A program made the position numbers and the translations under genes. From Planctomycetota bacterium (GTDB lineage: Bacteria > Planctomycetota > UBA11346), in the NCBI GenBank assembly GCA_024641365.1, contig JAHEDF010000125.1:1-9444 (forward strand): a stretch of DNA of 9,444 bases, given 5' to 3'. The notes under the pieces were generated by a model, which searched no databases, was not told the DNA's origin, and saw only the letters and a list, made by a program, of their open reading frames with translations. Every line of letters starts with the position of its first letter. Within the stretch, counting starts at the first letter, position 1. Of the stretch, positions 1 through 7,579 are shown piece after piece.

Positions 1-86
1 CTCCATGTTAATCTCTTGCCATCACGGATAATGTGAGGCGGAATTACTATTAGTAGTAGAAAAGACATCATTTTAAGCAAAGACAT

Positions 87-115
87 GAGCCCTACATATT
101 TTATATGCAGGGCTC
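87..115 (-). terminator. Probable transcription terminator hairpin after the DUF1552 gene
   Basis: The arms 87-99 and 103-115 pair over 13 positions around a three-base loop. The only imperfection reads as a G-U wobble in the leftward RNA and as an A-C mismatch in the rightward RNA, so the hairpin is better formed on the minus strand. The seven outer pairs (GAGCCCT/AGGGCTC) are GC-rich. The following leftward sequence is U-rich (AUGUCUUUGCUU) but not a clean U-run. It lies about 60 bases after the DUF1552 stop codon, where the operon should end. Seen: the hairpin and its position. Inferred: terminator function. Confidence 0.7.
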
Positions 116-175
116 AACCGTTTGTGGCGATGTGTTGTAATTAAATGATGTAGCAAAAATGAACGAGGAGCCAAT

Positions 176-1504
176 TTAGGTTAAATCGTCTAAGGGTCCA
201 CCAGTGCTGTGCTCAGGGTTGCCGAAGGTTTTTAACTCATGACCAAAACCTTGTGCGAATGCCATCAATAAGCGATTATGTGAAATATTTTTATATTTTA
301 GTGAGCGGCCCATTTTCCAATCTAGGCCATTTCCGACGCAAATGAATGGAATGTCGTTGCGTGTATGCGAGTTACCCTTGCCTAATTCATTGGTCCATAC
401 CACCAGTGTGTTATCTAACAGGGATTGATTGGTACCTGGTTCCTTGGTTTCTTTGAGGCGTTTCAATAAGTAGACTAATTCTTCACAGTACCACGTATTA
501 ATTTTAGTGAGTTGATCTTGCACGTCCTGTTTTTCATCCGGTTCATGCGATAAGGTGTGATGTCCTTCGGTGACACCTAACCATTTCATTTTCGCATTAC
601 CAACTGATCTCGTGTATTGTAAGGTTGCGACGCGTGTAAAATCGGCCTGGAAACTATTAATTAATAAATCAATTTGCATGCGGCTCACTTTTGGCATGTC
701 TTCGTCATTATCACGCACCCCTTGTTCTAATGTGGGGATTGGGTGGTCATGCTTAATGGTATTCGCAGCTTTGAGATCTTTTTCAGCATCAGCAACAAAT
801 GCGGCATGTTGTTCTAATAAACGACGATCTTCAGCACTGATCTCTTTACTGATTTTTTTCAAATCAGTCTGAACGGTATCCAAAACAGTGGACAGGGTTT
901 TACGATCTTTCATTTGCCCGTAAAATTTATTAAACATTTGATAGGGGTTACTGATAGGAGTTAATGGTTGATTGGCTCCTGCATAGGACCAACGCGTCCA
1001 AGTATCAGCCTGATTCGGTACATTAACGCCAAATTCTAAAGAGCCAAATCGCGTGCGCGTGGCTTCATTTTTTTGTAAGTAATTAGCAATTTCTTGGTCG
1101 ATGGACAAGCCCTTTGCCCAACCAGCCGGTGTATCGGAACCACCTTGTATGTTACCTGGGAATAATTCTATCCCAGTGAGCAAACAGCCCATGCCGCGCA
1201 TGTGCCCATCACCATCGCCTTTTATTTTATTACAAATACCTTTTAAAATAAGTGCTTGGTTACGGAAAGGTTCAAGCGGCTTGAGGCTTTCCTTTAAAAC
1301 AAAATCGTTTCCTTCGGCATCGGGCCAAAACGTTTTTGGTACGATACCGTTCGGACTGAACATAAAAATGATGCGTTGTTTACGTTTTGCGGTGTTTGCA
1401 AAACCGAGACTTGGCAAATTGAGAACAAACGGCAACGCAGCGGCGCTGACTCCCAATTTATGTAAAAATTCGCGGCGGCTGGTTGGCTTATTATTGTGTG
1501 TCAT
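176..1504 (-). CDS. Tat-exported DUF1552 family protein
   Basis: This 442-residue protein belongs to the DUF1552 family of secreted PVC proteins of unknown biochemical function. Residues 9-14 (SRREFL) form a twin-arginine motif, followed by a hydrophobic stretch to about residue 36, so it should be exported folded. The body has an early G-D-G-D-G-H segment (97-101), a charged, probably coiled-coil region (about 200-245), the family's signature region at 315-321 (HHTLSHE), and a C-terminal [12 protein letters not shown] segment (364-375) like that of DUF1501/sulfatase-fold relatives. The family is sometimes named for an HXXSHH motif; here HTLSH is kept but the last position is E. Its ATG overlaps the stop of the upstream DUF1592 gene as ATGA and has no clear Shine-Dalgarno of its own, suggesting translational coupling. 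DUF1552 and DUF1592 genes are commonly paired in PVC genomes. Family assignment is firm; enzymatic activity is not known. Confidence 0.93.
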   Translation of the reverse strand: MTHNNKPTSRREFLHKLGVSAAALPFVLNLPSLGFANTAKRKQRIIFMFSPNGIVPKTFWPDAEGNDFVLKESLKPLEPFRNQALILKGICNKIKGDGDGHMRGMGCLLTGIELFPGNIQGGSDTPAGWAKGLSIDQEIANYLQKNEATRTRFGSLEFGVNVPNQADTWTRWSYAGANQPLTPISNPYQMFNKFYGQMKDRKTLSTVLDTVQTDLKKISKEISAEDRRLLEQHAAFVADAEKDLKAANTIKHDHPIPTLEQGVRDNDEDMPKVSRMQIDLLINSFQADFTRVATLQYTRSVGNAKMKWLGVTEGHHTLSHEPDEKQDVQDQLTKINTWYCEELVYLLKRLKETKEPGTNQSLLDNTLVVWTNELGKGNSHTRNDIPFICVGNGLDWKMGRSLKYKNISHNRLLMAFAQGFGHELKTFGNPEHSTGGPLDDLT

Positions 1505-3846
1505 GGTTTAGCTGCCCGTGGTGCGTTTGGTGAATCGTTGTTTACTGAAGCGAAAGTGGTACTGATTACCATTTCGCTCAGTAATTTACGAATGTTAAAA
1601 TTGTTCTCGACTAAGTGTTTCCTTAGCCGTTCTTTTTCGCTTGTTCCGTAAGCAAGAATAGGTTGTTTTATCATATCTTTAAACAGGCGTTCGACAAAAG
1701 CTGCCTGTGCTTCAGTGCTTTCTGTAAGGAACTTGCCGAGATCCTGTGCGTTTTTAAAGCTGACCTTTTCTCCATCATTGCGCAGATATGAGCCACTCGC
1801 ATCTATAGCACGCTTATCTTCAATTTGACGGTAGCGGCCAACAGAATCAAAATGTTCCATGGTAAATCCGAGTGGATTAATCATATCGTGACACGACTGA
1901 CAATTATTTGGCTTGGTTTGTTTGCTGATGCGTTCTCGTGTTGTCAGATTTGGATTTAAAGACGGTGGTTCAGGAACGACTGAATCAGGAGGTGAGCGTA
2001 AGCGGCGCCCTAATAAATTACGGCTAACAAATACACCACGATGAATTGGCGACGTGGTTGCGCTGTAGGCTAATCCAGCCATCAAGAAGGGGTGGGTTAA
2101 AATGCCAGCGCGTGGCTGGTCGTTGATGGTGTATTTACCAAAGGGCGCATTTTTATCAGTGGCAACACCATAATACGAGGCTAAGCGACCATTTAAAAAA
2201 AGCACATTAGTGGTAAATAATTGACGATAGTCGGAAGTCTCGCTCCAAAGAATATCCTCAACAAATAAATCTAATGATGTTCTTAAATCAGAAACAAGCG
2301 CACCATCAAAATCCGGAAATGCTTTCTCATCTTTGCCAAGTCCATGTACTTCATCAACTTTGAGCCAACGATGATAAAAACGACGCATTTTTGCTTTGGT
2401 ACGTGGATCAGCGAGTAAACGATCCATATGTTTTGCGAGATTTTGCGGTTTTGTTATCCAGCCTTGTTTCGCAGCGTCTAACAAAAAGTTATCTGGCATG
2501 GAATCCCACAAACCGTAAGAAATCTTGCTGGCTATAACATAAGGATCTTGTGCATTGCCATTTATACCAATGTATAAAAAGCGAGGTGATTTCATCGTTA
2601 GGAGCACGACGGTTTTTATGGCAATTTCTAATGATTCGGCATTTTTAAAATGCTTATCAATGTAGCGGTTACGATCATCATCCGTTAAAGGTTCGCGGAA
2701 GGCGCGTTCAGTAAATTGATGTAAAAATTTAATAATTTTATCTTTTGCATCCTTATCTTCCATGCGTGCATTAAAATAACGCCGATCATGATCAATTAAA
2801 TAATTCGCTACTTCAAAACCCGCTTGTGTCGTGGCCTCATCCCAAGCTTTTGAAATAGTTGCGCCACGTTCATAACCAAGGCTGTTGTCATCGGGAGGAA
2901 AAGGTGTTTGGACTACACAGATATGGCTACCGCCATCGGGTGCTAGCCAACGTTCAGCTATAACGCTTTCAGGATGATGTGGTGGCTTCCAGCGTAATTG
3001 TACTGCGAAGAGGGTTTCTTTCTTCTCACGAAACGCTTCCACTTTTATATAATAGGAACGACCCGCTAGTAAGTGAATGCGTGCGCTATGACGGGTGTCA
3101 GAACCTGAACGCACCCACACATTAATTAATGGCTCGTCGCGATCATTAACCCACATACGCGCACCATTTGGCGTGTCTAAAATAAATTCATATTCACCAT
3201 CTTCTGGAGCTGTAATGGCACCGCTCCAGCGAACCGCAAAATCATCTTTATTAATTTTGTCAGAAGGTTTGGTTTTATCGAAGCGTACGTCTAATTGCGG
3301 CTCAACGGAATCAATAACGCGATTTTTAGCATTATAACCACGACCGTCATTAAAATATTCGGCCTTTAGTCCATTTTTATCAGATAATTTTGCGTAACCA
3401 CTGAACGATAATAATAAATCAGCAACGGTGTTGTAATATTGGTTAACGGTTAAGCGTGATAGTTCAACGCGTTGCTTATTATTATGCAATTGTGCTTCGA
3501 GGGAATAAAAATTATCATAAATGTATTTAGCAACCTGAACCGCATCATCACCTTTGCAGGTTTCGGGTTTTTCTTCTGGCATTTGCCGTTCGATATAGCG
3601 CGTTAATGAACTGAGTGATCGATCACCAACGAGAGGATCGCCATATTTATCGCGGACGCCCTCACCATTTTTTCCATGACACGATGCACATTGATCAAGA
3701 TAAACTTTTTTACCTTTTGCTAATGCTGAATCAGCTGCTGTCGTTACATTGGCACATAAAATAACCATAACGCACACGCGCAACCAGCGTGCGTTGATAT
3801 GGTGTCGTGCTAAATGATGAGCGGCTCGCAACATGGTGACAGGCAT
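1501..3846 (-). CDS. Secreted c-type cytochrome protein with PA14 and DUF1587/1595/1592/1588/1585 domains
   Basis: This 781-residue protein has a hydrophobic signal segment at about 21-38, then a cytochrome c domain with CASCH at 53-57. DUF1587-like sequence begins at about 129 ([18 protein letters not shown]) and is interrupted by a PA14-type module at about 158-302 ([15 protein letters not shown], then a W-V-N-D strand and RWKPP near the end). DUF1587-like sequence resumes at about 316 ([13 protein letters not shown]). DUF1595 (about 375-425), DUF1592 (about 435-560), DUF1588 (about 578-675, with CQSCH at 649-653) and a DUF1585-like C-terminus (about 690-765) follow. The two CXXCH motifs predict covalent heme, needing a cytochrome c maturation system elsewhere. 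PA14 modules often bind carbohydrate, so a role on a glycan is plausible but inferred. The chosen ATG (3846) gives a long N-region with only a weak AGG before it; the ATG at 3834 is an alternative. The gene overlaps the DUF1552 gene by four bases. Confidence 0.92.
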   Translation of the reverse strand: MPVTMLRAAHHLARHHINARWLRVCVMVILCANVTTAADSALAKGKKVYLDQCASCHGKNGEGVRDKYGDPLVGDRSLSSLTRYIERQMPEEKPETCKGDDAVQVAKYIYDNFYSLEAQLHNNKQRVELSRLTVNQYYNTVADLLLSFSGYAKLSDKNGLKAEYFNDGRGYNAKNRVIDSVEPQLDVRFDKTKPSDKINKDDFAVRWSGAITAPEDGEYEFILDTPNGARMWVNDRDEPLINVWVRSGSDTRHSARIHLLAGRSYYIKVEAFREKKETLFAVQLRWKPPHHPESVIAERWLAPDGGSHICVVQTPFPPDDNSLGYERGATISKAWDEATTQAGFEVANYLIDHDRRYFNARMEDKDAKDKIIKFLHQFTERAFREPLTDDDRNRYIDKHFKNAESLEIAIKTVVLLTMKSPRFLYIGINGNAQDPYVIASKISYGLWDSMPDNFLLDAAKQGWITKPQNLAKHMDRLLADPRTKAKMRRFYHRWLKVDEVHGLGKDEKAFPDFDGALVSDLRTSLDLFVEDILWSETSDYRQLFTTNVLFLNGRLASYYGVATDKNAPFGKYTINDQPRAGILTHPFLMAGLAYSATTSPIHRGVFVSRNLLGRRLRSPPDSVVPEPPSLNPNLTTRERISKQTKPNNCQSCHDMINPLGFTMEHFDSVGRYRQIEDKRAIDASGSYLRNDGEKVSFKNAQDLGKFLTESTEAQAAFVERLFKDMIKQPILAYGTSEKERLRKHLVENNFNIRKLLSEMVISTTFASVNNDSPNAPRAAKP

Positions 3847-4058
3847 CCTATTTTACGTCATAGTTGACATGGCGCATAGGTAAAAGTTCTACTCCTGAAT
3901 TGGCATCGTGTTGTTGGTTTTACGACAAACACATCTGCTTAAACGCTACTATTCACAGTGGTTTACATGCTAAGTGTTAAGACCTCAGCACGTGGTTTGC
4001 TTCGATATCATTATAACGGCAGCTATCTAATGATGTGACGCCACAACACAGCGCACAG

Positions 4059-4080
4059 TGACGGTAACAATACCGTGTCA
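4059..4080. repeat. Small hairpin with four-base loop
   Basis: TGACGGTA (4059-4066) can pair with TACC plus GTCA (4071-4080), leaving a two-base GT bulge, around the loop ACAA. Alternatively ACGGTA/TACCGT pair perfectly over six bases. It lies about 60 bases after the stop of the propeller/heme gene. No U-run follows on either strand, so it is not a convincing terminator; an mRNA 3'-end or processing structure is possible. Confidence 0.4.
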
Positions 4081-4082
4081 TG

Positions 4083-4110
4083 AGAATGAGAACGGGGTCA
4101 GACCTATTCT
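4083..4110. repeat. REP-like nested palindrome with GGGGTCAGACC core
   Basis: A GGTC-A-GACC palindrome (4096-4104) sits inside a wider AGAAT...ATTCT inverted repeat (4083-4087 and 4106-4110). Cores of the form GGGGTCAGACC or GGGGTCAGGTC recur in intergenic repeats of many bacteria, and I recall them near IS200-like (REP-associated) tyrosine transposases. Only one copy is seen here and no transposase is present, so membership of a dispersed repeat family is an inference. Confidence 0.4.
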
Positions 4111-4144
4111 GCTTTAGCTACTGCTTTAGTTACAGCTTTAGTTA
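4109..4144. repeat. Three tandem copies of a 12-bp unit spanning a stop codon
   Basis: The units are CTGCTTTAGCTA (4109-4120), CTGCTTTAGTTA (4121-4132) and CAGCTTTAGTTA (4133-4144), differing at one or two positions, followed by a partial CTG. The rightmost unit contains the TAA stop of the leftward propeller/heme gene. Because the unit length is a multiple of three, each further copy repeats an in-frame stop (TAA, TAA, TAG). Confidence 0.85.
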
Positions 4145-7100
4145 CTGATCAACCAACGATTCAAAATATGCCAATAAAGCGGCTAATTCTGCTGGCTGCA
4201 TGGTATCAACTAAACCGCTTGGCATCATTGAGTGTGCGTCGTTACCACGATTTTTAATAGCACTAGTAGGTAAACGAAATGGTTGACCGTCGACGTTACG
4301 AATTTCTATCGCATCTGCACCTTCACTGGTGACGAAACCAGTCAGGCGTTGTCCGTCACGTAATTCGAACCATTGCGTTGCAAATCCTTGCGCAATCTTC
4401 GCATTTGGTTTCATAATTGATTCTATAATTTCCGTGCGACTATACTGTTTAGCAATTTCACCTAAATAGGGACCTTTTTGAGGACCTTTATTAGTAGTTG
4501 TATGGCAGGTTATGCAACCTTGTCGCAAAAATAATTGTTCTCCTAATTTTGCGTTGCCTTTATCCTCTTTCATCAAATCAACTACTTCATCATAGCCTAA
4601 TTTTGCTATCATAGTACCTTGTTTTTGCGAGGCAGTTAGATTTTGGTTAGCGGTTTTATTGCTATCATCAGTAACGTTAGCGAGTTCTGTAGATAACCCC
4701 TCTATTTTTAATTTATAAAAAATAATTTGTTTTGTAACATGATCAGCCGTATCACCACCTAAGGCCAATAATTTCTTAAATAAATCGGCAATAGGTGCGC
4801 TGCCGCTCCACGTTTGACGTGCGTAATAAGGGCCTTGATGATCTGGACGTGTTCCCCACCAATGCTTGCGATTCCATTCAGCTTCTTTGTAATATAAATG
4901 CGCTAATGTTGATAGTAATTGCAAACGACGAACCGAAGATGATTTATCAATACGTGCAATTAATTCACTGACGGTTTTATCATCGTGTAAATAGCGAAGC
5001 GCCCATAATGCACCATTGACTTGTTCTATGGTGGTAGCGCTATCTAAGGCTGCCAAGCACGGTTCGATAGCGTGCAGGGTAATTAATGTGCGTACTGCTA
5101 AATGCGGAATTAAACGGTCAGGACCAATGACATGGTCAGCTACTGCAGTTAATGGAACAATGTGTTGTGCAAATTCTGGATTTCCTAAACGTCCAAGTCC
5201 AATGAGCGCTTGCGCACGTACGCGTGGATTTCCACTGTGTAAGCCAGCAACAAAAGGATCGACAGGTACCTGATCTAATTGAGATGTTCGATCAGCAAGT
5301 GCGCGTAATGCCCATTCTTGTACTGATTCATCTTTAGTTAGGGCAATTAAGGTTTCATGTGATTTCACACCATCGAGTTGTTTCAGCGTAAAAATTGCAG
5401 CAATGCGCGCAGCTAAAAGCGTTTTCTTTTTTGCCAGTGCCGTTAATTCATTGGTGAAAACACCTTTTGCACCACGTCGTACTATCTCACATTGCGCCTG
5501 TTGGCGTAAAATGGCACTTGCAGCGGCTAAATGTGTTTTTACTAAATCGGCGTCACTTGCTGTTGTTAATTCAGGAAAGGCACCGGGCTGAGTATTTTCT
5601 GGCGTAAAACGAATTAACGCACCAACCGAGTCACCGTTATAAGTAAATACCGCACCGTGCCAGCTGCTCGCATAGAGACGACCGGATCCATCCATATCGA
5701 TATCGGTTACGCGATCTATGCGCGCCCAGGGTAATTGTTTTGCAGTAAAACCAGCTCCGACATGGGTTAATGGATGTGAATAAATGGTTGATGTGCCCCA
5801 ATCACAGGTCAGTAATAAATGACTATCATTATGTGGCATATTTGGTTCATCCACAAATAATGTACCAACCGCAGATCCACCGCCGTAATCAGCAAGGGGT
5901 TGGATAATATCATCGCTAAATCGTTTATAGAGTGATGGATACCCATACTCACCAGATTGAACCAAATGACTTAAACGACTATTCCAGCCATCACCGTCAT
6001 TGGTGTTATCCCGAATATAGCCATTTAAATAGGGATCGATGGCAACATCAAAAATATTACGAGTATGCGTGGCATATATTTCAAGTTCACTACCATCAGG
6101 GCGCACACGAATTACACCGCCCCCACGCAGTGTTATGGTTGAACCATCGCTGCCGGTAGCATCGGGTATTCCATAATCGCCAATGGCACAATAGATCCAC
6201 CCATCAATTGCTAAACGAATGCCATTAGCAGTGTGGTCTCCAGAATGTTTTGCTAATCCATAACCAATATTATTGACCAAATCATGTTGGTAATCAGCTT
6301 TTCCGTCGCCTGTGGTATCTCGGTAGACGGTTAAAGTAGGAGGGTGCAAACAGAATAATTGTTTACCATCCCACGCTAAACCACGTGGTGAATCAACATT
6401 GTCCACGAATGTCGTGAATTTATCTGCGATTCCGTCGTTATCTGTATCTGTTGCACAAACGATTGATCCACGATTTGGTTTTTTATCGATAGAGCCATTT
6501 TTATCGATCGCGACAAAAACCGTACCGGTTGGCGTTACGCAAACTTGTACTGGATAACTTATATTTGGCGGTGCCGCAAATAACGTAGCGTTATAGCCAT
6601 CGGGAATTTTTTTAACAAAATTTCGAATAGACATCGCTCTCGGTATTTCTGGCAAGGTCGCATCTGCGGGACGATCAATAGTTTTAGGAGGTTTTCCTAA
6701 ATAGCGAAATCGAGCATTGACCCAATTGGCATGATCATTTTTGGTGCCATCGCCACCATCAGTTACCAATAATAAAAGTTGTTTGATGTCTTTTAATATA
6801 ATTTCACATCTTTTTATTTCACCAGCACCCATCACGTCTGATCGGTATAAAATATTCCCATCACCAATAACAAAAAACTCAACCGTGCCGGTGCCATTTT
6901 GTGCGTCATCAATGCCAATTTCACTTGAGAAGCGCACCACTTGACCATCTAATTCAAGCCATAATTCGCTAGTCGCATGGGTACCAAAACCGTTTTGAAA
7001 GTGTTTTTTTCCAATAGAAAGCGTTTTACCAGTGACGGATTTATTTGCCTTTGGTGTGCTCCATCCTTGCACCGCTTTTGCTACATCTAAGTCCGATAAA

Positions 7101-7171
7101 TTAATTTCTTCTGCCGCTGGAACAGCGACACAGCACAGCAACGATACCAATAGCACATAAAGCAATTTCAT
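4142..7171 (-). CDS. Secreted NPCBM / dehydrogenase-like propeller / HEAT / heme-binding CXXCH protein
   Basis: This 1009-residue protein has a Sec signal peptide (MKLLYVLLVSLLCCVAVPAA, cleavage about residue 20). Residues 23-157 form an NPCBM-type carbohydrate-binding module (KHFQNGFGTHATSELWLEL; VTDGGDGTKNDHANWVNARF). Residues 185-525 match the PVC 'membrane-bound dehydrogenase' propeller, related to glucose/sorbosone dehydrogenases, with two calcium-loop-like segments (TDTDNDGIADKF at 241-252, RDTTGDGKADYQ at 284-295) and the GDHTANGIRLAIDGWIYCAIGD stretch near 311-332. Residues 540-740 are helical HEAT-like repeats (NPRVRAQALIGLGRLGN at 648-664). The C-terminus from about 872 is the Pirellula/Verrucomicrobium heme-binding domain, with CITCH at 886-890 and a late MMPSGL (982-987) that may supply a methionine ligand. 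GAGG seven bases before the ATG supports the start. Inferred role: periplasmic oxidation of a carbohydrate with electron transfer to heme. Substrate and activity are unknown. Confidence 0.92.
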   Translation of the reverse strand: MKLLYVLLVSLLCCVAVPAAEEINLSDLDVAKAVQGWSTPKANKSVTGKTLSIGKKHFQNGFGTHATSELWLELDGQVVRFSSEIGIDDAQNGTGTVEFFVIGDGNILYRSDVMGAGEIKRCEIILKDIKQLLLLVTDGGDGTKNDHANWVNARFRYLGKPPKTIDRPADATLPEIPRAMSIRNFVKKIPDGYNATLFAAPPNISYPVQVCVTPTGTVFVAIDKNGSIDKKPNRGSIVCATDTDNDGIADKFTTFVDNVDSPRGLAWDGKQLFCLHPPTLTVYRDTTGDGKADYQHDLVNNIGYGLAKHSGDHTANGIRLAIDGWIYCAIGDYGIPDATGSDGSTITLRGGGVIRVRPDGSELEIYATHTRNIFDVAIDPYLNGYIRDNTNDGDGWNSRLSHLVQSGEYGYPSLYKRFSDDIIQPLADYGGGSAVGTLFVDEPNMPHNDSHLLLTCDWGTSTIYSHPLTHVGAGFTAKQLPWARIDRVTDIDMDGSGRLYASSWHGAVFTYNGDSVGALIRFTPENTQPGAFPELTTASDADLVKTHLAAASAILRQQAQCEIVRRGAKGVFTNELTALAKKKTLLAARIAAIFTLKQLDGVKSHETLIALTKDESVQEWALRALADRTSQLDQVPVDPFVAGLHSGNPRVRAQALIGLGRLGNPEFAQHIVPLTAVADHVIGPDRLIPHLAVRTLITLHAIEPCLAALDSATTIEQVNGALWALRYLHDDKTVSELIARIDKSSSVRRLQLLSTLAHLYYKEAEWNRKHWWGTRPDHQGPYYARQTWSGSAPIADLFKKLLALGGDTADHVTKQIIFYKLKIEGLSTELANVTDDSNKTANQNLTASQKQGTMIAKLGYDEVVDLMKEDKGNAKLGEQLFLRQGCITCHTTTNKGPQKGPYLGEIAKQYSRTEIIESIMKPNAKIAQGFATQWFELRDGQRLTGFVTSEGADAIEIRNVDGQPFRLPTSAIKNRGNDAHSMMPSGLVDTMQPAELAALLAYFESLVDQ

Positions 7172-7178
7172 CGACCAA

Positions 7179-7182
7179 CCTC
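7179..7182 (-). promoter_or_regulatory. Ribosome binding site of the propeller/heme gene
   Basis: GAGG on the minus strand lies seven bases before the ATG at 7171, a normal Shine-Dalgarno spacing. It supports this start, which also begins directly with a good signal peptide. Confidence 0.7.
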
Positions 7183-7247
7183 GTGGTGTCTATAAAAGTA
7201 CGTTTAGGTTGGGAACCCCGTTTCAAGATACGAGTTGTTTACAAGGT

Positions 7248-7259
7248 CGCTAATTAGCG
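7248..7259. promoter_or_regulatory. Perfect 12-bp palindrome, candidate operator
   Basis: CGCTAATTAGCG reads identically on both strands and lies 76 bases upstream of the leftward start codon and about 300 bases upstream of the sigma gene. A perfect palindrome in a divergent promoter region is a typical site for a dimeric regulator. No regulator of such a class is encoded in the window, so its binding partner is unknown. Confidence 0.4.
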
Positions 7260-7287
7260 TGATTGCTCATGTTTTTTAGTTCGCTGG

Positions 7288-7336
7288 TCCTACCTAGTGC
7301 TCCTACGTACCATGATGACATGTGCAGCGGTCCTAC
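7288..7336. repeat. Three TCCTAC direct repeats
   Basis: TCCTAC occurs at 7288-7293, 7301-7306 and 7331-7336. The outer two are extended to GGTCCTAC, and the second and third are each followed by G. The spacing (13 then 30 bases) is irregular. They could be regulator half-sites in the divergent control region, but six-base repeats are short enough to arise by chance. Confidence 0.3.
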
Positions 7337-7378
7337 GCAGAAATGATACCACATAACTATACCATCAGTGATGCAGAT

Positions 7379-7408
7379 GTTACAAGGCCGTTTTTCTAGA
7401 ACTATATT
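7379..7408 (+). promoter_or_regulatory. Weak candidate promoter for the sigma/FecR genes
   Basis: GTTACA (7379-7384, four of six matches to the housekeeping -35) is followed after 18 bases by TATATT (7403-7408, five of six matches to the -10). Transcription would begin near 7415 and leave a leader of about 150 bases. The match is modest and the region is AT-rich, so chance similarity cannot be excluded. Confidence 0.22.
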
Positions 7409-7552
7409 CTTAGTGGCCGCTGCTCGCTACCACAGCAACGTGAAGCGCTTTCCATCTGCATGCTTGCTCATAATAGCTGTCTAAAAGGGCCATATTTTGT
7501 GCATAGGTGGCGAAAAGAGCTGAAACAACCTGTCGCTTGGAGCTGTCTCTTT

Positions 7553-7579
7553 ATGGACCATTATGATGCGTATGCATAG
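7553..7579 (+). other. Possible eight-codon leader frame overlapping the sigma start
   Basis: ATG at 7553 opens a short frame (MDHYDAYA, stop TAG at 7577-7579) that overlaps the first codons of the sigma gene in another frame. A GGAG at 7539-7542 is ten bases before this ATG, but 20 bases before the sigma ATG, too far to serve the latter directly. It may be a coupling leader peptide or simply chance. Confidence 0.22.

Larger units (their letters stand above)
3847..4141. other. Intergenic region between the propeller/heme gene and the DUF1592 gene
   Basis: This 295-base gap between two leftward genes contains no convincing gene. At its right end are a 12-bp triplicated repeat (4109-4144), a REP-like palindrome (4083-4110) and a small hairpin (4059-4080). 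The left part, which should hold any promoter for the DUF1592-DUF1552 pair, shows no convincing -35/-10 pair on the minus strand: the nearest -10-like hexamer, TAAAAT, sits only three bases before the start codon. Because no strong intrinsic terminator follows the upstream gene, read-through from it is possible. Confidence 0.6.
7172..7562. promoter_or_regulatory. Divergent intergenic control region
   Basis: These 391 bases separate the leftward propeller/heme gene from the rightward sigma gene, so both sets of promoters should lie here. No gene is evident. It holds a perfect 12-bp palindrome (7248-7259), three TCCTAC repeats (7288-7336), a short GGTT-GGG-AACC stem (7207-7217) in the likely leader of the leftward gene, a weak rightward promoter candidate (7379-7408), and an eight-codon open frame overlapping the sigma start (7553-7579). 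For the leftward gene I see only a TATAGA -10-like hexamer (7194-7189) with no good -35, so its promoter may be of an alternative-sigma type. Confidence 0.65.

Noticed and set aside
1101..1511. A 136-codon rightward open frame opposite the DUF1552 and DUF1592 genes.
   Set aside because: It lies wholly antisense to well-supported genes, has no recognisable domain and reads as low-information sequence.
3864..3869. A perfect TTGACA on the plus strand.
   Set aside because: No -10 hexamer lies at a workable distance and no rightward gene follows, so it is taken as chance.
3967..4038. A 23-codon rightward frame in the intergenic gap.
   Set aside because: It has no ribosome binding site, no recognisable sequence and a length expected by chance.
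5016..5273. An 85-codon rightward frame opposite the propeller/heme gene.
   Set aside because: It mirrors the codons of the HEAT region on the other strand and shows no domain or ribosome binding site.
7539..7542. GGAG as the direct Shine-Dalgarno of the sigma gene.
   Set aside because: It is 20 bases before the sigma ATG, well outside normal spacing; it fits the short upstream frame better.
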